DNA of 64,000 nt from Candidatus Tisiphia endosymbiont of Nedyus quadrimaculatus (GCF_964059235.1 NZ_OZ060452.1:620001-684000), one strand, 5' to 3'; numbered from the stretch's first letter, positions 8,939 to 18,388 are shown. The notes: generated by a model not told the origin, from the sequence alone. Numbers and translations are program-made.

Positions 8939-9264
8939 GAAGATGAAAGACAAAATACAGATTTGCAAGATGATGCTTTGATAAGAGCTAAAGTTGATCA
9001 ACGCAGCAATATATTTAAAGATCAAGCCAGTGGAGCAAAAATAAAAAGAACTGGTTTAGAAGAAGCTTTGAATTTTCTTATAAAAGGGGATTGCTTATAC
9101 TGATTATCTTTCAAAATAGAATTAATAATTTAATTCTAACTAATGATAGACCTAATACTAAATGATACCATGTTAATTCTATTTTGAAAGATACTCAGTA
9201 TTAGTTGTTTGGAAGCTAGATAGGTTAGGGCGTTCTTTACCTCATTTAATACGGAATCAACGTA
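8936..9264 (+). pseudogene. Serine recombinase fragment interrupted by a MITE
   Basis: After the IS4 junction the sequence reads SEDERQNTDLQDDALI and then FKDQASGAKIKRTGLEEALN, the N-terminal domain of a resolvase without its first ~10 residues (catalytic Ser region damaged). The frame stops inside an inserted 103-bp MITE (9098-9200) and resumes after it as VVWKLDRLGRSLPHLI. Removing the insert plus one TTA restores the continuous frame GDCLVVWKLDRLGRSL. After PHLI the sequence diverges and ends, so the gene is broken at both ends. Confidence 0.8.
9098..9200. mobile_element. 103-bp MITE with 27-bp inverted repeats and TTA (or TA) duplication
   Basis: The left end TACTGATTATCTTTCAAAAT and the right end are reverse complements over 27 bases, with one mismatch at the seventh position. 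The element is flanked by TTA at 9095-9097 and 9201-9203. Excision of one TTA plus the element recreates an uninterrupted recombinase reading frame, which proves a real insertion. There is no coding capacity. The ambiguity of the duplicated T means the target could be TA, as for Tc1/mariner or IS630 transposases. Confidence 0.88.
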
Positions 9265-9446
9265 AGCGTTTGGTAAAGGTGATATAGATTTACTATTTAC
9301 TCTTTATTGACTTTATAATCTTGAATTGTTGTAAGTACTTTTTGTAGATATTTCCAAGGATTAATATTAGTATTATTTTTTTAATGGGATAGACAATTCG
9401 TATAAACAAAGATCTGTAAAAATTAAGAATGAGACTATAGAAAGAT
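9265..9446. other. Upstream region of the ankyrin gene
   Basis: AT-rich, non-coding. There is no strong Shine-Dalgarno before the ankyrin start (ATAGAAAG precedes ATATG). I see no other feature. Confidence 0.4.
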
Positions 9447-11909
9447 ATGTATAGTAAATTGAAGCGTTTTTTTAGTAGAGCAAGAAAACTATCTCTAAGC
9501 GAACAGTTGTTGAATGCAATTCAGGCAGAGGATAAAACACAGTGTATAACAATTGTTAGTAACAATGAACAAAATCTAGAAAATTTAGATTTGTCAAAAT
9601 GTCAACTAGCTTTACTTAAGAATCTAGCTGACAACCAAAATCAAGAGAGTCACATATTTTCTGATTTCAAACAGTCATTTGTAGATAGATTATCTGTAGA
9701 GCATATACCATCAACATTTTCAAGACAGATAAGCACACCTTCTAGAGGAACTGCTGTACCAAAGACATTTGTTACCCAAAAAAGTGTACCTTCTAGTATT
9801 CCCATTGTAGATATATCACTGTCAGAGCTGGTAAGTACAAGTTCTAGAGCATCTTCTGTGCAAGAACCATCTTTAGACTCTATAGATTCTATGATATTGT
9901 ATAGACTTATACAAAAGAATGATACTCATGCACTAAATGTATGTTTAGGACATAATATTGATCATAATATTGTAAGAAGCATATTAGATACAACAATAAA
10001 GCAAGATAATGTAGAAATAGTAGAATTATTATTAGGGTACTACACTGATGTTAATGCTAAAAATTCTTTAGGTAACACTCTATTACATATAGCAGTAAAA
10101 TCAAAGAGTAAAAAAATAGTAGAGTTGTTATTAAATGGTAACACTGATGTTAATATTGCGTTCTTACACAATTCTCCCTTGTATATAGCAATATCTAATA
10201 ATTCTACTGAGATAGTAGAACTATTATTAACAAAATTGCAAACAGTAACTAAAGAAGAATTATTTAAAGCAGTAAAAAATGGTAATACTCAAATAGTACA
10301 ATTGTTATTACCCAAGATTACTAATATTGATGCTATAGATTACAGTGGACGAACTGCATTACACATAGCATCATCTGATGGTAATATTAACATGGTTGAG
10401 TTTCTGTTACAACACCAAGCTAATCCTAATACTAAAGATAATGAGCAAAAAACACCGTTGGAATCAGCAATATCTAATAATTCTACTGAGATAGTAGAAC
10501 TATTATTAACAAAATTGCAAACAGTAACTAAAGAAGAATTATTTAAAGCAGTAAAAAATGATAATACTCATATAATACAATTGTTATTACCCAAGATTAC
10601 TAATATTGATATTAATACTATAGATTATAGTGGACGAACTGAATTACACATAGCATCATCTGATGGTAATATTAACATGGTTAAGTTTCTGTTACAATAC
10701 CAAGCTAATCCTAATACTAAAGATAATAAACAAAAAACACCGTTGGAATCAGCAATATATCATGGTCATTTAAATATAGTGAAGCTGTTGTTTGATCACA
10801 AAGCTCATGATGACCTCACACATTTATTAGTTACAGCAGCAGTGAATAATCACAATAAAATTGTAAAACTTTTATTAGAAGAAAAAAATGCTAACCCGAG
10901 AAATACCAAGTACAACGCAATGCCCTTGTTACATGTTATGATAACAAAGGGTAATATTGATATTGTAAAGATGCTAATAGAACATGGTGGTAATATTAAT
11001 GTTGTATATAATTGTGAATATCCAATAGATGTTGCAATAAAAAAAGAACAATATCAAATACTGGAGTACTTGTTAGAACATAAAGATAAGATGGTTGAAT
11101 ATTTTTATGCGGTTGACTTTTCTGATCTTTTATTATCTAAGGCAATACATAATGATTGTCCTAAATTATTAGATATTTTATTGGAGAAACAGCACCAAGA
11201 GGTTAATTCTTTATGCAAATATAAAGGTAGTCCATTTAAAGATTCCTCTTCTCTAATACATATAGCTGCGTATTATGGAAATTTAGTACAACATCTATTA
11301 AACAAAGGAGTTAATATTGATTTAGTAGACAAAAATGGAGATACTGTGGCACACGTGGCAGTAATGAGAAATAATATTGATGTATTTAAGACTTTACTAA
11401 ACAAAGGAGCTAATATAGATATAAAAAACAATAATGGTACATCTGTTCTAGATTTAGTTAATAATAGTAACAATCAAAATTTTGTTGATTATAGACAAGC
11501 ACTTGACAAACTATCTGCATGTGTTATTCCTATTATAGTTGATGAAACACAGTCATTAAATGCTTCACATAGAAATATTTTGCAACAATATCAAGAGGTG
11601 AGAGAAAATTTATTATTCATACATTATATAAAACAAGGACTAGAAGCTCATGGAATTGATAATACAAGTGATATTAATAATTTATGGGTAAAACTAAATA
11701 ATCGTATTAGTGAGTCTTATTTTCAGATTACTAACATAGTACAGACAAAATGTGTTCTTGAAAAAGGATTTGAGATATCTACTGATATACTAATGAAGAT
11801 TTGTAAACATTTAAAATTAACTGATATAATTAATGATACAAAGGCTACTTGCACAAGTGATGTAAGTGATTTAGGAGCATGTTCAGACTTGATATCATTT
11901 GATTCGTGA
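9447..11909 (+). CDS. Large ankyrin-repeat protein
   Basis: An 820-residue protein with three parts. Residues 1-165 are a serine/threonine-rich, probably disordered region without a signal peptide. Residues ~166-680 carry about a dozen or more ankyrin repeats, typically NTPLHIA-type, for example GRTALHIASSDGNINMVEFL. Residues ~680-820 are a helical C-terminal part without repeats. A 93-residue block is duplicated in tandem (DNA period 279 bp, copies starting near 10188 and 10467), showing recent repeat expansion. Multi-ankyrin proteins of intracellular bacteria often bind host proteins. A secretion route cannot be read from sequence. Intact frame. Confidence 0.88.
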   Translation: MYSKLKRFFSRARKLSLSEQLLNAIQAEDKTQCITIVSNNEQNLENLDLSKCQLALLKNLADNQNQESHIFSDFKQSFVDRLSVEHIPSTFSRQISTPSRGTAVPKTFVTQKSVPSSIPIVDISLSELVSTSSRASSVQEPSLDSIDSMILYRLIQKNDTHALNVCLGHNIDHNIVRSILDTTIKQDNVEIVELLLGYYTDVNAKNSLGNTLLHIAVKSKSKKIVELLLNGNTDVNIAFLHNSPLYIAISNNSTEIVELLLTKLQTVTKEELFKAVKNGNTQIVQLLLPKITNIDAIDYSGRTALHIASSDGNINMVEFLLQHQANPNTKDNEQKTPLESAISNNSTEIVELLLTKLQTVTKEELFKAVKNDNTHIIQLLLPKITNIDINTIDYSGRTELHIASSDGNINMVKFLLQYQANPNTKDNKQKTPLESAIYHGHLNIVKLLFDHKAHDDLTHLLVTAAVNNHNKIVKLLLEEKNANPRNTKYNAMPLLHVMITKGNIDIVKMLIEHGGNINVVYNCEYPIDVAIKKEQYQILEYLLEHKDKMVEYFYAVDFSDLLLSKAIHNDCPKLLDILLEKQHQEVNSLCKYKGSPFKDSSSLIHIAAYYGNLVQHLLNKGVNIDLVDKNGDTVAHVAVMRNNIDVFKTLLNKGANIDIKNNNGTSVLDLVNNSNNQNFVDYRQALDKLSACVIPIIVDETQSLNASHRNILQQYQEVRENLLFIHYIKQGLEAHGIDNTSDINNLWVKLNNRISESYFQITNIVQTKCVLEKGFEISTDILMKICKHLKLTDIINDTKATCTSDVSDLGACSDLISFDS
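10188..10742 (+). repeat. Tandem 279-bp duplication inside the ankyrin gene
   Basis: The block starting GCAATATCTAATAATTCTAC at 10188 is repeated almost unchanged at 10467. The second copy has a few substitutions and one short in-frame addition (DINTID in place of DAID). This is coding sequence, three ankyrin repeats long. Confidence 0.85.
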
Positions 11910-12143
11910 AAATTGAAGTTATAAGCACCAAACAAACTGCTGTGCATTTGTAATAACATACATTGTATGAAATGTATGACCAAGTAAAGATTGAGTCAAA
12001 TTTTTGGCAGACTTAAAGATGAAATATGAATTTACAAAAAATTATCAATCTCAACAAATTTAAAAAAAGATTCACAATAAAACGGACAATTACCTTGTTA
12101 CAAAACCCGGACATTTTAGAATGTTATTGACAGTACAAAACTT
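11910..12143. other. Intergenic with a short dispersed repeat
   Basis: It contains GTTTGTTTGGTGCTTAT (reverse complement near 11919-11935). The same word recurs before the toxin fragment at 18389 and near 44829, so a short dispersed sequence is present. I recognise no gene. Confidence 0.4.
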
Positions 12144-12252
12144 ATGGGTAGTTTAGCACAACATTGGGAACAAATAGGTGAAGATATATTAGTAAAAACG
12201 AGAAAAATGGTAGTTCTATTGAAGCAATCCAAAAACTAAAATCTTCTAGATA
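12144..12252 (+). pseudogene. Frameshifted remnant of an unidentified small gene
   Basis: ATG opens a frame reading MGSLAQHWEQIGEDILVK. One frame over, the sequence continues as KNEKNGSSIEAIQKLKSSR before a stop, a plausible continuation after a one-base shift. I do not know the family. Confidence 0.3.
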
Positions 12253-12274
12253 ATTCCATCTATATTGCTTACCA

Positions 12275-12757
12275 ATGATAAAATATATTATGTATAATAG
12301 ACCAATATTAAGATTAAAGACAAATATAACTCAAGTCAAACCTAGCGTTAACAATAATGCTGAGCTAGCAGGCAATAATACAGCTCAGCCTGTAATTATA
12401 CAGACAAACAACCATACCAACATCACTTCCAAAGAGAAGAACACCCAAATTCAATTAAAAGCCCGACCGAAAATATTACTAAGTAAGGATGAATATACTA
12501 ATATCTTAAACTTGCTGCAAACTACTTACCCCAAATGTTTTACCACCCCACCTACTCCCCTAGCTATTGGTATTCATAAGGAGTTACTTTTGTTAGAGCA
12601 AGAGTATTTGCCTAAAACTAAAATACGTAAATTTTTGAGAATATATTGTCGCAATATAAACTATCGTAAAGCTATAATTTTAGGGAGCAATAGAGTAAAC
12701 TTAAATGGTACAGTAGTTGGTACTATTACAGAAAATAAGCCTTTAAAGCAAAATTAA
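12275..12757 (+). CDS. ProQ/FinO-domain RNA-binding protein
   Basis: A 160-residue protein. Residues ~65-150 match the ProQ/FinO fold: YPKCFTTPPTPLAIGIHKEL, then PKTKIRKFLRIYCRNINYRK and the hallmark region SNRVNLNGTVVGTITENKPL (compare R-V-D-L-D-G in E. coli ProQ). The N-terminal 60 residues are Asn/Thr-rich and probably disordered. These proteins bind structured RNAs and 3' ends and act in sRNA regulation or plasmid transfer control. Its place in a mobile island suggests a plasmid or conjugative-element origin (FinO-like role), which is inference. The first ATG lacks a strong ribosome binding site, and the one at 12290 is possible. Confidence 0.75.
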   Translation: MIKYIMYNRPILRLKTNITQVKPSVNNNAELAGNNTAQPVIIQTNNHTNITSKEKNTQIQLKARPKILLSKDEYTNILNLLQTTYPKCFTTPPTPLAIGIHKELLLLEQEYLPKTKIRKFLRIYCRNINYRKAIILGSNRVNLNGTVVGTITENKPLKQN

Positions 12758-12792
12758 CTTATGAATTCTCAAAATCTCTATAGTACTCTTAG

Positions 12793-13010
12793 TCACTGTC
12801 CAATAAATTATAAGTTAGTGGACAGTAATAAATAGGTTTAATTTATTATCTATTTAATCGATAATTAACATATAGTAGACAGTATAGTATACTATTCCAC
12901 TTAGTAGACAATTCTTTGATTGAAAGTAACAACTATTAACTTGAATTCAATGATAAAGCTTATTATATCAGATGACGATAACACATATAATAAATTGGAA
13001 ATAGAGCATT
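12793..13010. promoter_or_regulatory. Palindrome-rich leader of the second toxin-antitoxin operon
   Basis: Contains two small inverted repeats: ACTGTCCA/TGGACAGT flanking 17 bases (around 12797-12829) and the perfect palindrome ATAGTATACTAT at 12884-12895. Antitoxin-toxin complexes usually bind such palindromes upstream of their own operon. An assignment to this operon is inference. Confidence 0.35.
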
Positions 13011-13238
13011 ATGAGAACAATAGTTGACATACCTGATAAACAAATAGAAATTCTAGACCAGCTATCTAAAAGAAAAAAAGTATCAAGAGCGGAAATTGTA
13101 AGGCAAGCTTTAGATAATTATATTGGTAGTTATAATAAAAGTAAGGAAAATTATCGAATGGCATTTGGGATTTGGAAAGGAAAAAATATAGATAGTTTGC
13201 TATATCAACAAAAACTAAGAGATGAATGGTCTAAATGA
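13011..13238 (+). CDS. Ribbon-helix-helix antitoxin
   Basis: A 75-residue protein. Residues 1-45 form a CopG/Arc-type ribbon-helix-helix: TIVDIPDKQIEILDQLSKRK and SRAEIVRQALDNYIG. The C-terminal part (NYRMAFGIWKGKNIDSLLYQ) is the typical toxin-binding tail in VapB-type partners. It overlaps the PIN gene by 4 bases (ATGA). The DNA-binding fold differs from the AbrB-type antitoxin at 5924, so the two toxin-antitoxin pairs are not recent duplicates. Confidence 0.85.
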   Translation: MRTIVDIPDKQIEILDQLSKRKKVSRAEIVRQALDNYIGSYNKSKENYRMAFGIWKGKNIDSLLYQQKLRDEWSK

Positions 13239-13597
13239 AAGCATTATTTGATACTAATATTTTAATAGACTATTTACAAGGAATTGTAGAGGCCGGTAAA
13301 GAAATTGAACAATATAAGGATCCCCAAATTAGTGTGATAACTAAAATAGAAATATTAGTTGGAACTACAGAAGATGATGAACAAGCTATTAGAGAATTTT
13401 TAAATAATTTTACTGTTATTAATCTTAATGAGGAAATTTGTGAAATAGCCATATCTCTTAGGAAGAAACATAGAATTAAAATACCTGATGCCATAATATG
13501 GGCAACTGCTCAATATAATAATGGTTTACTAATAACAAGAAATATTAAAGACTTTCCTAATCATTCATCGGATATAAAGATTCCGTATTATATATAA
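13235..13597 (+). CDS. vapC: VapC-like PIN-domain toxin
   Basis: A 120-residue PIN ribonuclease: FDTNILIDYLQGI with the first Asp, E in ISVITKIEILVG, and the C-terminal IKIPDAIIWATAQYN and ITRNIKDFPN motifs. The four acidic positions expected for the Mg2+ site are present. It is coupled to the ribbon-helix-helix antitoxin upstream. A serine recombinase pseudogene starts 13 bases downstream, repeating the arrangement at 5924-7135. Confidence 0.88.
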   Translation: MKALFDTNILIDYLQGIVEAGKEIEQYKDPQISVITKIEILVGTTEDDEQAIREFLNNFTVINLNEEICEIAISLRKKHRIKIPDAIIWATAQYNNGLLITRNIKDFPNHSSDIKIPYYI

Positions 13598-14144
<547 letters not shown>

Positions 14145-15580
14145 GAGAACATTCGCTGAACTGTGTCAGTATAGAATATCATACTTTAAAATTCAACCTA
14201 TCAGGGAAGAAAATATCTAGCTGCGAAACGGTCACTGCCCAATTTGGTATTGGCATATTCCATTTAGCTGTAATCTGTTTTATAGCACAAAATACCAGTT
14301 TAAACAAGGCATTTTCACTAGTAAAAGCTCCTTTTGTTTTAGTATATTTTCTGACTTGACGGTGAAAGCCCTCAATCGGATTGGTGGTATAAATCAGCTT
14401 TCTAATCTCGCCTGAATACTTAAAATAAGTTGCTAGATTATCCCAATTTTGTTGCCAAGATTTAATAACCATCGGATATTTTTTACCCCATTTTTCCTCA
14501 AGTCGTAGCAGGTTATATTCTGCCACATCTCTACTTTCCGCTTGGTAAATCATCTTTAAATCTACCATAAATGATTTCTGATCTTTGCTAGCTACATGCT
14601 TTAAAGAATTACGAATTTGATGTACTATACAAAGCTGTATTTCAGTTTTTGGAAATACTGTATTAATGGCTTCCGGAAAACCTTTCAGCCCGTCAATACA
14701 GGTTATTAATATATCTCTCATACCACGTGTTTTTAAATCGTTAAGAACACCTAACCAAAAATGTGATCCTTCTGATTCACAAGCATAAAATCCTAGAATA
14801 TCCTTATGACCATTTTGGTCAATCCCCATAATATTATAAACAACTTTAGTTGTTACTTTGTTATCTTGTCTAACCTTAAAAAACATAGCATCAAGAAAAA
14901 CTATCGCATACATCGCTTCAAGTGGTCTACTTCGCCATTCATTTAATTGCGGCATCAGCTTGTCGGTAACAGATGAAATTGTAGCAGCTGATACCTCTAC
15001 ACCATATATCTCTTGTAGGTGTCCAGCAATCCCTTCGTAAGATGTCCCAAGATCATAAAGAGCTAATATTTTATTATCCAGCTCCTCATTTAAAATAGTT
15101 TGTCTTTTTTTAATCAATTGTGGTTCAAAACTACCATTACGGTCTCTTGGTGTTTCAAGTTCGAAGGAACCTGTAGCCGTCTTCATAGTCTTAGTATTAA
15201 TGCCGTTTCTACGGTTACTACCTTGTTCCAAACTATTTTCTAGTAAGTGATAATCCATTTCACCTTCTAGGGCAAGCTCCGTAAAATCTTTCACTAAAGA
15301 CGTTAGCAGTCCACTTGGACCAAGTAATGGCTTGCCTTGGTATAGTCCTTGTATGATCTCCATACATTTATCTTGATTAAGTATTTGTGATACTTTATCT
15401 AGTTGAATTGGTTTCATTGGTTTACTCATGTCAAATTTCCTATTATTTTACGCGAAGAACATGTGGATAAGTTGATAGTAACTTATCCACATTCTTCGCT
15501 ATTTACAACATCAATAATCTTTATTTTATATATTTAAAAGATTATCTTTTTCTATTTGACACAGTTAGACGAACATTCCC
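14145..15580. mobile_element. IS256-family insertion sequence
   Basis: A 1436-bp element with imperfect terminal inverted repeats of about 24 bases sharing the inner AACTGTGTCA. It is flanked by a perfect 8-bp target duplication GATCTTTC (14137-14144 and 15581-15588). It is inserted in the final codons of the serine recombinase pseudogene. One transposase gene on the minus strand. Confidence 0.95.
14179..15429 (-). CDS. IS256-family (Mutator-like) transposase
   Basis: A 416-residue transposase with the DDE residues in AIVFLDAMFFKVRQD, the second in ILITCIDGLKGFPEAINTVF with the family motif QLCIVHQIRNSLKHV, and the Glu in RKLIYTTNPIEGFHRQVRKY. The length is usual for the family and the frame is open. 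With intact ends and target duplication this copy is likely functional. Confidence 0.95.
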   Translation of the reverse strand: MSKPMKPIQLDKVSQILNQDKCMEIIQGLYQGKPLLGPSGLLTSLVKDFTELALEGEMDYHLLENSLEQGSNRRNGINTKTMKTATGSFELETPRDRNGSFEPQLIKKRQTILNEELDNKILALYDLGTSYEGIAGHLQEIYGVEVSAATISSVTDKLMPQLNEWRSRPLEAMYAIVFLDAMFFKVRQDNKVTTKVVYNIMGIDQNGHKDILGFYACESEGSHFWLGVLNDLKTRGMRDILITCIDGLKGFPEAINTVFPKTEIQLCIVHQIRNSLKHVASKDQKSFMVDLKMIYQAESRDVAEYNLLRLEEKWGKKYPMVIKSWQQNWDNLATYFKYSGEIRKLIYTTNPIEGFHRQVRKYTKTKGAFTSENALFKLVFCAIKQITAKWNMPIPNWAVTVSQLDIFFPDRLNFKV

Positions 15581-15641
15581 GATCTTTCCTAGGGAAAAAT
15601 CTGTGTTACAAGATTAGTTAGGAAATTTAATACTTTTACTA

Positions 15642-15709
15642 GGGCATGTCATCAATTGAGCCAAATGACTATGGAAGCATATAAATAGCCCTAGAAAGCT
15701 CTTTGTAGA
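15642..15709. mobile_element. End fragment of the IS5-family element
   Basis: GGGCATGTCATCAATTGAGC and the next ~50 bases match the left end of the complete IS5 copy at 21098 with scattered differences. The rest of the element is absent. The following ~130 bases up to 15838 hold nothing I recognise. Confidence 0.7.
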
Positions 15710-16159
15710 TTGTAATCAGCTTTTGTAAAATATTTTATAGGCTCATAAATATTAATCTGTCTTTTAAAAATATTTTAATATAATAACATCACCTTATTAA
15801 CTTAATATCTACTTGATTGATTTCTAAGTTATACCAAGTGTAAATTGTAATCAGCTATTGCCCCCCCTAACCACATAAAAAAATTAGTTAATTTTGGTTA
15901 AAATTCAGATAGAATTTTCTAAAATCATTGTAATTTTTAATTAATACCGTAGTCTATTATTTTAATCTTTAATCTACATCTTTCCCTCCTCTAAAACTTT
16001 TATTACCAGTTTCTATGATTTGACAATGATGTGTCAATCTATCGATAATTACTTTTGTTGCCTTAGCATTACCAAAGTAACCGTCTAGTAAAGGTGGTCT
16101 TATAAAAGAAGAAAGATGTAAGTATTATTCTGTAGTAGAAAGAACAAAGGAATAATAGT

Positions 16160-16513
16160 ATGAATAAAAGTAGGATGTCTATTACAGCTGAACAAAAGAG
16201 ACAAATAATTTCAGAGTCATATGTGTCCGGGTGTGTTATATCACAAGTTGCTCAGTCTTATGGAATTTCGAAGAAGACATTATACGGATGGCGTAGTAAG
16301 GAAAGGAGAATAAGAGGGGAAGAGGCAGCAGTAAATAATTCAGGCAACAAATTTGTAGAATTATCAATACAGAAAACAACAGTACAGGAAACAAAATGTG
16401 CAATATTAAAGAAAGCTGAATTGACATTTAGTGATTTTTCTTTATCAATTGAAGGTAATGTTAGTAGTAGCAAATTATTAGAGATAGTTAAAATATTGGA
16501 TAGAGCATGCTAG
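16160..16513 (+). CDS. tnpA: IS66-family accessory protein TnpA
   Basis: A 117-residue protein with an N-terminal helix-turn-helix of the IS3/IS66 OrfA type: ITAEQKRQIISESYVSG and SQVAQSYGISKKTLYGWRSK. It is the first gene of the IS66 set and overlaps TnpB by 7 bases. It is probably needed for transposition together with TnpB and TnpC. TnpC is damaged here, so this copy is likely dead unless complemented. Confidence 0.85.
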   Translation: MNKSRMSITAEQKRQIISESYVSGCVISQVAQSYGISKKTLYGWRSKERRIRGEEAAVNNSGNKFVELSIQKTTVQETKCAILKKAELTFSDFSLSIEGNVSSSKLLEIVKILDRAC

Positions 16514-16857
16514 ATATAGGGCATGATAGCAAGATCTATCTTTGTACCGGTTGTACTGACATGCGTAAGGGCATTAACGGTTTATCAATACTGGCACAAT
16601 CAATATTGTCAGAGCAATTTCACAAGAGTGCCTTATTTGTATTTAGGGGTAAAAAGGCTGACCGGATAAAAATATTGTGGTGGGACGGACAAGGTTTTTG
16701 TTTATATTACAAATGTCTTGATAGCGGTAAATTTATATGGCCTAAGGTTGACGAGAAGCAATCTGTTGGAATTACCAAAGCCCAGCTATCAATGTTGATA
16801 GAAGCTATTGACTGGCGGAATCCAAAATGGTTTAATAGACCTCAATATGCTGGATAA
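16507..16857 (+). CDS. tnpB: IS66-family accessory protein TnpB
   Basis: A 116-residue IS66 Orf2 protein. It begins with the hallmark KIYLCTGCTDMRKGINGLS and continues with ALFVFRGKKADRIKILWWDG and the typical end AIDWRNPKWF. Length is normal for the family. Its biochemical role in transposition is not well established. Confidence 0.93.
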   Translation: MLDIGHDSKIYLCTGCTDMRKGINGLSILAQSILSEQFHKSALFVFRGKKADRIKILWWDGQGFCLYYKCLDSGKFIWPKVDEKQSVGITKAQLSMLIEAIDWRNPKWFNRPQYAG

Positions 16858-16882
16858 AAATTTGATGTAAAAGTATATATTA

Positions 16883-18214
16883 TTGATAACAGTTATGGTT
16901 TATGATTTAAACAATTCACCTAGTGATATACCAGTGTTGCATAAGATGCTTGCGGCATTAAATAATAATATACAGTCACTAATTACAGAGAATCAATTGC
17001 TGACTACAGAAAACCAGTCATTAACCACTGAGAATCAATCATTAAGAGAACAGCTGGCATTACTAAAAGCAAAGCGTTATGGGAAATCATCAGAAAAGCT
17101 AGATAAACAAATAGAGGAGATTGAGCTTAAAATAGAAGAAAATGAGCTTATTTTAGGATTTAAAACTGAGCAAGATAATATTAATTCCGATAAGAGTATC
17201 GCTACTGTCGATAATAGTAAGCAGAAGCCAAAACGACAAAAATTACCTAAGCATTTACCAAGAGAAGATGTGGTATTAAAACCTGTTGATCAGTGTCCTG
17301 CATGTGGTGGGGTGGAATTCCGTAAGATAAGTGATGATATCTCAGAAACATTAGAATATGTTCCATCATCATTTAAGGTGATACGGCATGTAAGACCACG
17401 CTGTGCCTGCACCCACTGTGAGAAGATAGTACAAGCCTACGCACCATCAAAAGCCATTGATAAAGGTAAGCCGGGGTCTGGGTTACTGGCACATATATTA
17501 ATTCAGAAATATTGCAATCATCTGCCATTATATCGTCAATCGCAAATTTATGAGAGAGAAGGCGTAGAAATTTCGAGGACAACAATGGCAAGCTGGGCGG
17601 GACAATGTGCTAGATTGCTAGAGCCAATAGCCAAAGCAATTCAACAATTTGTCTTTGCGAGTAAACAGATACATGGTGATGATACGCCAGTAAGAGTGTT
17701 AGCTCCTGGGATTGGTAAAACCAAAATTGGGAGAATATGGACCTATGTATCAGATGGTAGACCTCATGGGGATAAGTCTCCAGTTGCAGTTTGCTATTTT
17801 TATAGCCCTGATCGGAAAGGAATAAGACCGATTGAGCATCTAAAAGATTTTACAGGGGTGCTACATGCAGATGCTTATGGTGGTTATGACCAATTATATG
17901 TCAATGATGAAAAATCAGCTGCTAAGATAGAGGAAGGATATTTAATGCAGGATCATGTGCATATGCTAATATCCATTCCTCCCAAACATTCTATTTCAAC
18001 CATTGTGGGTTTTATTAAAGGTAAAAGTTCTATATGGGTAGCACAAAATATAGCAAATAAACAGCAAAATTTTGTTGGTCATAAATTTGGGGCAAGAGGA
18101 TATTTTGTGAGTACCGTAGGAGCGAATGAAGAGGTAGTACGTAAATACGTTCAAAACCAAGAATCTGAGGATAAAAGAGCTGATCAACTTAACCTGTTTT
18201 ACAGGTCAAAATAA
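16883..18214 (+). pseudogene. Chimeric ORF: IS66 TnpC N-terminus fused to IS200 TnpA C-terminus
   Basis: 443 codons, open throughout. Residues ~20-90 are a coiled coil with repeated LTTENQ units. Residues ~125-180 hold the IS66 zinc-finger-like region (CPACGG and RPRCACTHC). Residues ~200-345 are the IS66 DDE core with GDDTPVRVLAPG and HADAYGGYDQLY. At about residue 350 it changes to IS200/IS605 Y1 transposase sequence: EEGYLMQDHVHMLISIPPKH (HUH motif), then GYFVSTVGANEEVVRKYVQN with the catalytic Tyr. Both proteins are incomplete: TnpC lacks its final Glu region and TnpA lacks its first ~50 residues. The product is probably inactive, but the frame is intact. Confidence 0.85.
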
Positions 18215-18222
18215 GTAATATT

Positions 18223-18270
18223 AACCCGCTTTGAGCGGTTCTATAACAAACTCCCACTTCTAGGGGGAGT
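18223..18270 (+). repeat. IS200-type right-end hairpins
   Basis: Two stem-loops follow the chimeric ORF: AACCCGCTTTGAGCGGTT (18223-18240) and ACTCCC/GGGAGT closing a nine-base loop (18250-18270). IS200/IS605 elements carry subterminal hairpins recognised by TnpA, so this is consistent with the tail of the fused gene. The first may also terminate transcription. Confidence 0.55.
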
Positions 18271-18388
18271 AATTGGCTAATTTTTTTATGGGGTTAGGGG
18301 GGTCAATAGCTGATTACAATTTACAGTCGTAAATACTATACTCTGAGGTTGATAGTTCACCACCAAAGTTTGTTTATGTTTTTACATA

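Larger units (their letters stand above)
15839..18325. mobile_element. Composite: IS21 remnant containing IS66 with an IS200-type tail
   Basis: Both outer edges are IS21-type ends (TGTAAATTGTAATCAGCTAT at 15839, and its reverse complement ending at 18325). The first 238 bases are almost identical to the end of the IS21 copy at 20498 and include the 3' end of istB. At 16077 the sequence switches to the left end of an IS66 element (GTAACCGTC). The IS66 right end is missing. Instead its third gene runs into the 3' half of an IS200/IS605 transposase, followed by hairpins typical of an IS200 right end and then the IS21-type terminus. Confidence 0.8.
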
